Of a stretch of DNA of 5,683 nucleotides, positions 1 to 4,810 are shown piece by piece (position 1 is the stretch's first letter; the number at the start of each line of letters is the position of its first letter). Location: NCBI GenBank assembly GCA_012513245.1, contig JAAZCN010000330.1:1-5683 (forward strand), read 5' to 3'. The translations under genes were made by a program, and so were the position numbers. The DNA is from Synergistaceae bacterium (GTDB lineage Bacteria; Synergistota; Synergistia; Synergistales; Synergistaceae). The notes under the pieces are model-generated. The model made no database searches, had not been told where the DNA came from, and saw nothing but the letters and a program-made list of their open reading frames with translations.

Positions 1-347
1 GCATATTTTGAACAGTAAAGGCTTCTTCTAGACATGAGGGCGGTAATTTCCGTCATCCCAATTCCGAAGAGCTGGTGTCTGTATATGTGCTCAAGTCTTT
101 GATTAAGGTCAGGGACGGTCTGTTCAAGGCCCTCAATAAGGCGTTTTGCAATTTCCCGAAGAAATACCCCGGTTTTACAGGCAGGATCAAGGAAAGTAGC
201 ATTGGGATCCCGGAACAGCTTCTTAGGCAGCATGTCCAGCATGTCGTTGACAATTTTTGGGGGAGTGAATACTTCATCGCTGCTCAGGTTCGCAAGGCAT
301 GAAAGGACATCGGGGTTGAAAGAGCTTTCCTTACTGGTCGTCGGCAT
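1..347 (-). CDS. Eco57I-type restriction-modification DNA methylase, N-terminal part (runs off left edge)
   Basis: An open frame of 115 complete codons runs from ATG (347-345) to the left edge without a stop. The start is set by a strong AGGAGGG ribosome site at 354-360. Visible motifs are EVFTPP at residues 25-30, resembling motif X of N6-adenine methyltransferases, and LDPACKTGVFL at about 53-63, the SAM-binding motif I. FGIGMTE follows at 94-100, in the motif II region, then a Ser/Arg/Cys-rich stretch. From memory, this N-terminus is typical of large (roughly 1000-residue) Eco57I/type IIG-like enzymes that combine adenine methylation with restriction; the catalytic NPPY motif should lie beyond the window. 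Motif I has Lys in place of the usual Gly (DPACKTG rather than DPACGTG), which I believe recurs in this subgroup. The start overlaps the end of the upstream M-subunit gene by 17 bases, implying translational coupling in one operon. Confidence 0.82.
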   Translation of the reverse strand, partial: MPTTSKESSFNPDVLSCLANLSSDEVFTPPKIVNDMLDMLPKKLFRDPNATFLDPACKTGVFLREIAKRLIEGLEQTVPDLNQRLEHIYRHQLFGIGMTEITALMSRRSLYCSKY

Positions 348-996
348 ATTGTACCCTCCTATAATCCGTCAGGGGATATTCCCTTATTGGCGGCGGTAAA
401 AAAGCCTTTATCTCCGGGTCGTAGACCCTGTTCACTGCAGTAATGCGAGACTGGCGGTCACTGCTTTCCATTAGTCCGCTCAGTTCGAAATCCCTTCTTT
501 TTATCATGTTGTCCTTGACCATTGCCCACTCCGAAAAGACTATAGGTTCTTTTTTGGCATCAAGCAAAGTGAGAGCATCGCCGCAGAGGATATTACGGGA
601 AAGGATGAACCTGACAGCCATTCGGCATTCCTCATCTGTCTCTTTGCCGCAACAGCAGCTGTACTCAGACTCAAATATGTCAAAAAGACGCCTGCGACAC
701 TCATCCACGTTGTCTTCTAATAATTCCACGCCGTAAATGCTCGACACAGCGATCACAGCATACTTTTCGTACTCAGAGGGTGATTTTGAATATCTTTTCC
801 TTACAACCGTCAGTTTTCGCCTAAGTATTTCAGCCAGGAAATTACCGTCTCCGCAGGCAGGTTCAAGGAATCTACTGTCTATACGTTCAGTTTCGGCCTT
901 GACGAGATCGAGCATGGCATTAACTTCGCGCTCTCCTGTGAATACCTCGCCATGGTCACTAACACGCTTTTTGGATTTGACTTTCGATCCCTTCAA
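331..996 (-). CDS. Small SAM-dependent DNA methyltransferase-like M subunit of a restriction-modification operon
   Basis: This 221-residue protein probably binds SAM and works with the large methylase encoded immediately downstream. Motif X-like GEVFT is at residues 16-20 and motif I EPACGDGNFL at 45-54. YGVELLEDNV at 88-97 supplies the motif II acidic residue, and the motif III-like CGDAL is at 138-142. Where motif IV (NPPY or DPPY) should follow, the sequence reads IVFSEW (152-157). The catalytic tetrad is therefore missing, and the protein may be a non-catalytic partner; as I remember the family, short members commonly look like this. I chose the TTG start at 996-994 because GAAAGGGG (1007-1014) lies at proper spacing. 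An upstream GTG at 1038 adds 14 residues (a hydrophobic patch) but has no ribosome site. The fold assignment is secure; the catalytic state is inference. Confidence 0.8.
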   Translation of the reverse strand: MKGSKVKSKKRVSDHGEVFTGEREVNAMLDLVKAETERIDSRFLEPACGDGNFLAEILRRKLTVVRKRYSKSPSEYEKYAVIAVSSIYGVELLEDNVDECRRRLFDIFESEYSCCCGKETDEECRMAVRFILSRNILCGDALTLLDAKKEPIVFSEWAMVKDNMIKRRDFELSGLMESSDRQSRITAVNRVYDPEIKAFLPPPIREYPLTDYRRVQYADDQ

Positions 997-1006
997 ACAC
1001 GCTAGT

Positions 1007-1014
1007 CCCCTTTC
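1007..1014 (-). promoter_or_regulatory. Ribosome binding site that decides a TTG start
   Basis: The minus strand reads GAAAGGGG here, ten bases before the TTG at 996-994. No comparable purine tract precedes the GTG at 1038, so the TTG is the preferred start of the M-subunit gene. Confidence 0.6.
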
Positions 1015-1174
1015 AAAGTAAATCAGAAAAACAAGCACTGTTCACAATTTTAACATAACGTTAGTAATATAGTTTAAATTGTAAAAATATTTTATCAATA
1101 CGAAAGTATATCTGTTGTAGACATACAAGGGACCTGACAGCATAGAATCTGCTGTGAAATTTGCTTTATATTTT

Positions 1175-1203
1175 TTGTTTACTTATTTCTTCATAGATAT
1201 ATT
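1175..1203 (+). promoter_or_regulatory. Candidate sigma-70/SigA promoter for the 1273 ORF
   Basis: TTGTTT (1175-1180) and TATATT (1198-1203) are separated by exactly 17 bases. This would give a leader of roughly 60 bases before the ATG at 1273. Each hexamer departs from consensus at one or two positions and the region is AT-rich, so a chance match is possible. Confidence 0.4.
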
Positions 1204-1272
1204 CCATATGGACTCATGAATGCAAATAGCATCCATAACATTAAATGTCCGCATATATAAGGAGGAATTATC

Positions 1273-1500
1273 ATGAGGTTTTTGTCGTCATTCTGCCCAC
1301 AATTTAAAATTTTGCTAGTGTTGTTAAATGATCAGAGGTTATACGATACCCTGAATTCTGACATTAGCTTAACAGAGAAGGCTAATAAAGATGAAGATGT
1401 TTTAACAAAGGACATTGCCGAGACCGACCAAATAAACGTTGTGGAGCATGAAGAACTTAATATGGACCACCGAGAAGGGACCATCAGCGATAAGAACTGA
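1273..1500 (+). CDS. Small acidic protein of unknown function, 75 residues
   Basis: I do not recognise this ORF. It starts at ATG 1273 behind an excellent AAGGAGG site (1259-1265, 7-base spacing) and a plausible promoter at 1175-1203. The first 20 residues are fairly hydrophobic (FKILLVLL at about 11-18) but lack a clear signal-peptide pattern. The rest is rich in Asp, Glu, Lys and Asn and looks hydrophilic and perhaps disordered. GC is about 35 percent, in sharp contrast to the GC-rich gene that converges on it 40 bases further on. It may be a genuine small gene, or an old gene start joined to unrelated sequence. The initiation signals are the best evidence; nothing in the protein itself confirms a function. 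Confidence 0.42.
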   Translation: MRFLSSFCPQFKILLVLLNDQRLYDTLNSDISLTEKANKDEDVLTKDIAETDQINVVEHEELNMDHREGTISDKN

Positions 1501-1540
1501 AGGTTTTAATGCTCAGACTAATTGCCTGATAACGTTATGG

Positions 1541-1900
1541 TTAAAGCATTTTCCTCCGGTACCACTCGTGCAAATCTTCCTCGTACCTAATGTCCGGGAC
1601 GTCGCGCTCGATGTCCCGCCAACGCTCTTTGAACCTGTCGAGGGTGCAGACCTTGAATGTGATTATCGACGCGGGCTTGTCCCTGTCGGGTTTCCAATCC
1701 CAAATGAATCCGTCCGGGGTCTCCCCCGCCAATACCCCCTCGAGGTAGTGTTGTCGGCCGGGGATAAGGTATATAACGGCGTGCGTGCGTCCGGGGGAAT
1801 GATCTTTTTTAGGGAGCGGGACAATCTCGATGCCAATCCCCACGTCCGTGATGTCAAGGGCAGTAACGTGAATTTCGTAAAGTTTCCGACCGTCTATCAT
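1541..1900 (-). CDS. Hypothetical protein of 119 residues
   Basis: I do not recognise the family. The ORF has good coding character: ATG at 1900-1898, an AAAGGAG ribosome site at 1909-1915 with 8-base spacing, and a soluble composition without membrane segments or a signal peptide. The N-terminal half is rich in beta-branched residues (IHVTALDITDVGIGIEIVPL at about 10-29). The middle has Gly/Trp-rich turns (FIWDWKPDRDKP around 65-76). The C-terminus is charged and probably helical (RFKERWRDIERDVP around 88-101). Its start codon overlaps the stop of an upstream minus-strand reading frame as ATGA, so it was the second gene of a coupled pair. GC is near 60 percent, much higher than its neighbours, suggesting a different origin. 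The upstream partner is broken, so this gene may be an orphan without its original promoter. Confidence 0.62.
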   Translation of the reverse strand: MIDGRKLYEIHVTALDITDVGIGIEIVPLPKKDHSPGRTHAVIYLIPGRQHYLEGVLAGETPDGFIWDWKPDRDKPASIITFKVCTLDRFKERWRDIERDVPDIRYEEDLHEWYRRKML

Positions 1901-2076
1901 TTGGAAAACTCCTTTATCTGTGAACCAACGGTTACAAAACTTGTGATGTTTTCCCCGTTTATTTTAGTTATACCACTCGCCTTGAGGTTGTCAATCAGGT
2001 TCCGCCTTAACTGCTCGTCTTAGCATACTATCCCCATCACGTCCTCAGCGAATAAAGCGCTCCTAAACGTACCTAC
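1897..2076 (-). pseudogene. 3' remnant of an unidentified gene upstream of the 1541-1900 ORF
   Basis: The minus-strand frame ending in the TGA at 1899-1897 is open back to 2019 and encodes about 40 residues beginning DEQLRRNLIDNLKASGITKI. The composition is protein-like, the stop overlaps the next start as ATGA, and the next gene's ribosome site lies inside it. There is no ATG, GTG or TTG in this frame. An in-frame TAA sits at 2022-2020, and the same frame is open again to about 2076 (reading GTFRSALFAEDVMGIVC), where another stop occurs. The simplest reading is the C-terminal end of a gene whose 5' part was lost, possibly with a nonsense mutation inside the surviving part. I cannot assign a family. 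Confidence 0.5.
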
Positions 2077-2095
2077 TCACACCCGCGAGCTGTAA

Positions 2096-2230
2096 AATGA
2101 AATCGTTGAAGCTTATGAGCATGATCCACAGAAATGGGCAGAGAGCCTGATACTTAAGCCCCTTCAAAAAGATAGAAAATATCAGGATAACGTCACCGTC
2201 GCGATCGCAACGGCAAAGGCAAAGGAATGA
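2096..2230 (+). pseudogene. Truncated 3' end of a PP2C-type protein phosphatase gene
   Basis: These 44 codons plus stop encode the last segment of a PP2C phosphatase. They align with the C-terminus of the complete copy at 4811-5566 at roughly 28 of 42 residues. The shared stretches are DPQKW, YQDNVT and AIATAK. YQDNVT carries the Asp-Asn of the last PP2C metal-site motif. Homology stops abruptly at about 2094, where an in-frame TAA (2093-2095) precedes the first matching codon, so the N-terminal five-sixths, including the DGxGG and GDS motifs, is gone. It has no start codon or ribosome site and cannot make an active enzyme. Relative to the intact copy it carries an extra Ala-Lys from a GGCAAA tandem duplication (2212-2223). 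Confidence 0.85.
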
Positions 2231-2347
2231 TTTTCCAATAATGAAAAGCACCAATGAAGACAGCTTCGATTTCACTTTATACCCTAACCTACTGCTGCTC
2301 CTCTGGGACAGGAAACACAAGGTCCTGAAAGCAGCTGAGGCATTTGA
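2096..2347 (+). repeat. Diverged direct repeat, left copy (PP2C tail + start of MKST gene)
   Basis: This segment is homologous to 5438-5683 in the same orientation, about 3.3 kb apart. The MKST part is about 91 percent identical in DNA (10 mismatches in 107 bases), whereas the PP2C tail is clearly more diverged. Length differs only by the 6-base GGCAAA duplication. The right copy is cut by the window edge, so the true extent is unknown. Confidence 0.85.
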
Positions 2348-2465
2348 CGTCATTGACGAACGACTGGCCAAATATATAAGGCCGGAATGGCTTACAGACG
2401 AGGAGAAAAAAGTCATACAGGCTCTGGCCGACCATTTCGTAGCAAACAGCACTATCAATGGATGA
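2241..2465 (+). CDS. MKST-type small protein, left copy (unknown function, possibly 3'-truncated)
   Basis: The ORF encodes 74 residues starting MKSTNEDSFDFTLYPNL. Its first 35 residues match the gene beginning at 5577 in 32 positions, and both copies start exactly 10 bases after a PP2C stop codon. This identifies it as a real gene that belongs with the phosphatase. A leucine-rich stretch (NLLLLLWDRKHKVL, about 16-29) is followed by a predicted helical, charged segment (WLTDEEKKVIQALADHF, about 50-66). The end (ANSTING) looks unlike the preceding segment, so the frame may have been cut and may run into foreign sequence. The right-hand copy leaves the window before this point, so that cannot be tested here. 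I do not know the family, and no strong Shine-Dalgarno precedes it; it may have relied on coupling to PP2C. Confidence 0.55.
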   Translation: MKSTNEDSFDFTLYPNLLLLLWDRKHKVLKAAEAFDVIDERLAKYIRPEWLTDEEKKVIQALADHFVANSTING

Positions 2466-2533
2466 GATCAGTAGCAATATGCGATGCTCTATGCGCCATA
2501 ATTGAAAAACTATTTTTACTAGTTCGTCTTTTG

Positions 2534-2561
2534 TTTACCTGTTTTTCCACCGACATATTGT
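2534..2561 (+). promoter_or_regulatory. Weak candidate promoter ahead of the short leader ORF
   Basis: TTTACC (2534-2539) and TATTGT (2556-2561) have a 16-base spacer and lie about 65 bases before the ATG at 2627. The hexamers are imperfect and the area is AT-rich. Confidence 0.25.
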
Positions 2562-2626
2562 ATTTGGACACATTGACGAACATGTCGTCTATTACGTCAA
2601 AGGTATATATCGAAGGAGGAACATTC

Positions 2627-2656
2627 ATGAATGAGAAGTCGTCATATACTGTTTAA
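2627..2656 (+). CDS. Possible 9-residue leader peptide ORF (MNEKSSYTV)
   Basis: An ATG at 2627 sits 7 bases after AAGGAGG, the strongest ribosome site in this intergenic region, yet the frame stops after nine residues. A second ATG at 2631, in another frame, opens a 23-residue basic ORF ending at 2702 (MRSRHILFKLAKRILMKD then TMNNI). That spacing from the same site is 11 bases, still usable. Either could be a translated leader controlling the TcmP gene, a small peptide in its own right, or the stub of a truncated gene. Nothing in the sequence distinguishes these. Confidence 0.25.
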   Translation: MNEKSSYTV

Positions 2657-2729
2657 ACTTGCCAAAAGAATACTGATGAAAGATACTATGAATAATATCT
2701 GAACTTTTGATTGAAATGGAATAACACCA

Positions 2730-2748
2730 CCGTGCGAACCTACCACGG
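2730..2748 (+). promoter_or_regulatory. Small hairpin touching the TcmP ribosome binding site
   Basis: CCGTG (2730-2734) can pair with CACGG (2744-2748) across a 9-base loop. The right arm overlaps the start of the purine-rich ribosome site (GGAAAGGGA, 2747-2755). A five-pair stem is weak, so a role in translation control is only a possibility. Confidence 0.2.
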
Positions 2749-2760
2749 AAAGGGAAATGT

Positions 2761-3990
2761 ATGTCAAAAGACAATAGTAACTTCTTTATAAAAAAGAAAA
2801 TTTGGTCGGAAGTCAAGGATGAGCTTCTCGGCTACTATTTGGTGTCGTATTTTACCAAAATACTTTCAACGGGCAATCCTGTTCTTTATGTTGACTGCTT
2901 CGCCGGTAAGGGTACGTTTGATGACGGCAAACTTGGTTCGCCACTTACAGCTCTACGGGGTCTGGATAGATGTTTAGAGAGACAACGGTTAAGTCAACCG
3001 CCAAAAGTAAATATGAAGTTCATTGAACTGAACCATTACAAGGAGCTTGAAGATAACATTCCTAGTCAACACAGAAGCCGTTGTGAAGTTATACCCGGCA
3101 AGTTTGAAGAAAACATCACACATATCCTTAATCAGGCAATGTTATTAAATCACCATTTAAACCTTTTCCTCTATATTGATCCCTATGGAGTTAAAGTTCT
3201 TAACGCCACTTTTTTTGACAAGTTGACGGCAGCATTCAGCACCGCGGAGTTGCTGATAAACCTTAACTCTTTTGGTTTCATCCGTGAGGCTTGCCGAGTT
3301 AGAAAAGTTACGTTCCGCGAGCAGGAAGAAGAGATTTTTAGCGATCTTGAGGAGTATGATAGTTCCATGCTCGTTTCGATCAAGGAACTTGACGAAATTG
3401 CTGGAGGAGAGTATTGGCAGGAGGTCATCGATTCTTACAGCTCAGGGAGGATAAACTGCTACCAAGCCGAAATGGAATTCTCAACGCGATACAAAAAACG
3501 GCTTAGACAGAACTATAAATATGTCTTGGATATGCCAATTCGTCTTAAGCCTGGACAACTCCCGAAGTATAGGATGGTTCACGCAACGAACCACCGAGAC
3601 GGATGCATCTTAATGGCAGATAATATTGCAAAGCGTACAGACCATCTAGTTATTGGGATTCAAAGCGGTGGGCAAACGAGTATTATGCCTCAAACTGCGG
3701 AAAACGAGATGGTCAGTGAGGAACTGCTTATCAAACGAGCAAAAACCCTACTAGAAAGAACAACTGAGTATACCCGTTTGAATGAGTTTTTAGCTGATTT
3801 TTATAATGAGTACGGAGTCCTGTGTGACCTCGCTCGCCTAAGTAGCGGCCGAAACGGTTCTGTTATGAAAACGCTTGAAAAGAACGGATACATTGACGTT
3901 CAGCGGACACCTCCTTTTACTAGTACAGGCAAAAAGTCTCAATTTTGGCAGGAAAAAGGGACCACCCTCTTACTGAGGAAAAGGAGATAA
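2761..3990 (+). CDS. tcmP: Three-Cys-motif partner protein (TcmP-like), methyltransferase-fold, 409 residues
   Basis: The protein resembles the TcmP family, named for occurring next to proteins with a radical-SAM-like three-cysteine motif, and such a gene follows here after 3 bases. The N-terminal FFIKKKIWSEVKDELL (8-23) leads to YVDCFAGKG (43-51), shaped like the glycine-rich SAM site of class I methyltransferases. FIEL (87-90) supplies an acidic strand end. YIDPYG (138-143) occupies the position of a catalytic or substrate-binding DPxG loop, followed by INLNSFG (166-172). YRMVHATNH (270-278) is the conserved late core strand of the family. The last 90 residues (DLARLSSGRNGSVMKTLEKNGYIDV, then QRTPP) look like a winged helix that could bind nucleic acid. 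ATG 2761 follows GGAAAGGGA at good spacing. A nucleic-acid or protein methyltransferase role is inference; the family's substrate is, to my knowledge, not established. GC is low locally, below the neighbours. Confidence 0.78.
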   Translation: MSKDNSNFFIKKKIWSEVKDELLGYYLVSYFTKILSTGNPVLYVDCFAGKGTFDDGKLGSPLTALRGLDRCLERQRLSQPPKVNMKFIELNHYKELEDNIPSQHRSRCEVIPGKFEENITHILNQAMLLNHHLNLFLYIDPYGVKVLNATFFDKLTAAFSTAELLINLNSFGFIREACRVRKVTFREQEEEIFSDLEEYDSSMLVSIKELDEIAGGEYWQEVIDSYSSGRINCYQAEMEFSTRYKKRLRQNYKYVLDMPIRLKPGQLPKYRMVHATNHRDGCILMADNIAKRTDHLVIGIQSGGQTSIMPQTAENEMVSEELLIKRAKTLLERTTEYTRLNEFLADFYNEYGVLCDLARLSSGRNGSVMKTLEKNGYIDVQRTPPFTSTGKKSQFWQEKGTTLLLRKRR

Positions 3991-3993
3991 GTA

Positions 3994-4752
3994 ATGGACA
4001 CCATAACGCGAAAAACAATGCTCTATAAAACAAAAGTGGAATATGGGGATTACACAATGAACCACGTATTGGGATGTTCCCATGGCTGTTTATATCCTTG
4101 CTATGCTTTTTTGATGGCTAAAAGATTCGGAAAAGCTGAGACCTATGAGGAGTGGTGTAAGCCTAGACTTGTGAGCAACACCCTTGAAATCCTTGACCGT
4201 GAAATTCCACGGTTAAAAGGAAAAATTAAGTCTGTTCAACTTTGCTTTACTACCGACCCTTTTATGTATGGATACGATGAGGTAGGTATGATGAGTATGG
4301 CGGCAATCAGGAAACTGAACGCATGGGGCATACGTTGCTCTGTTTTAACCAAGGGTCTGTTGCCAATTGAATTGGCGGAGCAATCAGTCAATAATGAATA
4401 TGGAATTACTCTTATTTCGCTTGATGAAAGCTTCCGAAAGCGTGTCGAACCTGGTGCTGCTCCTTATGCTAAGCGAATTGCTGCCCTCAAAACCCTCAGT
4501 AACCTAGGATGTAAGACATGGGTAAGTATTGAACCGTATCCCACGCCTAACATAATACAACAGGACTTGATGGCAGTTCTTGATTCATTGTCGTTTGTCA
4601 ATCGTATTATTTTTGGGAGAACAAACTACAACAAAGATATCTCAACATACACAAGTCATAGAGCATTTTACAATGAACAAGCAGAAATAGTAATTCAATT
4701 CTGCAGAAAACGTTACATTAATTACCATATAAAGAATGGCACGATGACTTAA
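3994..4752 (+). CDS. Radical-SAM-like protein with CX3CX3C motif, partner of TcmP, 252 residues
   Basis: The protein resembles the SplB/COG1533-like branch of radical SAM enzymes, which cleave SAM through a [4Fe-4S] cluster. The cluster-binding region is GCSHGCLYPCYAF, with Cys28, Cys32 and Cys36. The spacing is C-x3-C-x3-C instead of the canonical C-x3-C-x2-C, with Pro35 the added residue before the usual CYA. Other family-like elements are FTTDPF (85-90), SVLTKG (116-121), the EPGAAPYAKR segment (152-161) followed by IAALKTLSNLG, and SIEPYPTPNI (178-187), which matches the late barrel strands. Length fits a minimal barrel with no auxiliary cluster domain. ATG 3994 lies 3 bases after the TcmP stop, with AAGGAG (3981-3986) inside the TcmP end, so the two are translated as a coupled pair. 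The substrate is unknown; it may act on whatever TcmP binds, or modify TcmP. Confidence 0.75.
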   Translation: MDTITRKTMLYKTKVEYGDYTMNHVLGCSHGCLYPCYAFLMAKRFGKAETYEEWCKPRLVSNTLEILDREIPRLKGKIKSVQLCFTTDPFMYGYDEVGMMSMAAIRKLNAWGIRCSVLTKGLLPIELAEQSVNNEYGITLISLDESFRKRVEPGAAPYAKRIAALKTLSNLGCKTWVSIEPYPTPNIIQQDLMAVLDSLSFVNRIIFGRTNYNKDISTYTSHRAFYNEQAEIVIQFCRKRYINYHIKNGTMT

Positions 4753-4763
4753 TAACTAGGAAA

Positions 4764-4781
4764 GCAAATTAATTAATTTGC
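4764..4781. repeat. 18-bp perfect palindrome upstream of PP2C
   Basis: GCAAATTAATTAATTTGC is its own reverse complement over all 18 bases and lies 12 bases after the radical-SAM stop and 29 bases before the PP2C start. It could be an operator for a dimeric regulator between two transcription units, or a weak hairpin in the mRNA. There is no following T-run, so a standard terminator is unlikely. Confidence 0.7.
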
Positions 4782-4810
4782 ATATTACATTGCTACTTAA
4801 GGAGAACACG

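Larger units (their letters stand above)
997..1272. other. AT-rich divergent intergenic region
   Basis: This stretch separates the leftward restriction-modification operon from the rightward small ORF. It is strongly AT-rich and holds short palindromic runs such as AAAATATTTT near 1084-1093. It must contain the operon's minus-strand promoter unless transcription enters from further right, but I see no convincing -35/-10 pair on that strand; a TTGATA occurs without a good -10 at 17 bases. On the plus strand a reasonable promoter lies at 1175-1203. I see no RNA gene, terminator hairpin or repeat array. Confidence 0.5.
2466..2760. other. Intergenic region upstream of the TcmP/radical-SAM genes
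   Basis: This 295-base AT-rich stretch has no substantial gene. It holds a weak candidate promoter (2534-2561), an interrupted dyad GACGA-N5-TCGTC (2575-2589), a strong Shine-Dalgarno (AAGGAGG, 2613-2619) driving only a 9-codon ORF (2627-2656), and a small hairpin (2730-2748) beside the TcmP ribosome site. It may be a regulatory leader for the downstream genes, or scar sequence left where the MKST gene was cut. No Rho-independent terminator with a proper T-run is evident. Confidence 0.45.

Noticed and set aside
53..302. Overlapping ORFs 53-277 (minus) and 75-302 (plus)
   Set aside because: Both overlap the N-terminal coding frame of the large methylase (347 to left edge), which carries clear motif X and motif I.
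443..1021. Two plus-strand ORFs (443-736 and 737-1021)
   Set aside because: They are antisense to the methyltransferase-like gene, whose motifs identify the true strand.
997..1038. GTG start at 1038 for the M subunit
   Set aside because: No ribosome site precedes it, and the extra hydrophobic residues are not expected for a cytoplasmic DNA methyltransferase subunit.
1439..2023. Plus-strand ORF of 194 codons
   Set aside because: It lies opposite the better-supported minus-strand gene 1541-1900 and its upstream remnant, which have ribosome sites and an ATGA overlap. The plus-strand product is low-complexity-like and has no good ribosome site.
2063..2458. Minus-strand ORF of 131 codons
   Set aside because: It is antisense to the PP2C remnant and MKST gene, which are verified by homology to the second copy.
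2503..2525. Possible terminator AACTA-N7-TAGTT after the left MKST gene
   Set aside because: The stem is only five AT-rich pairs and the following T-run is interrupted, so it is not a credible Rho-independent terminator.
2577..2589. LexA/SOS-box-like sequence (GAACATGTCGTC)
   Set aside because: The Firmicutes LexA box requires GAAC-N4-GTTC; the right half here is CGTC, matching at only two of four positions.
2387..2656. Plus-strand ORF of 89 codons overlapping the MKST gene end
   Set aside because: It is out of frame with MKST for its first part and shows no independent ribosome site; only its last nine codons, behind a separate strong site, were kept as a possible leader.
4778..4810. Upstream TTG start extending PP2C by 11 residues
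   Set aside because: The TTG overlaps the palindrome and has no ribosome site, while ATG 4811 has TAAGGAG at ideal spacing and the PP2C fold begins directly after it.
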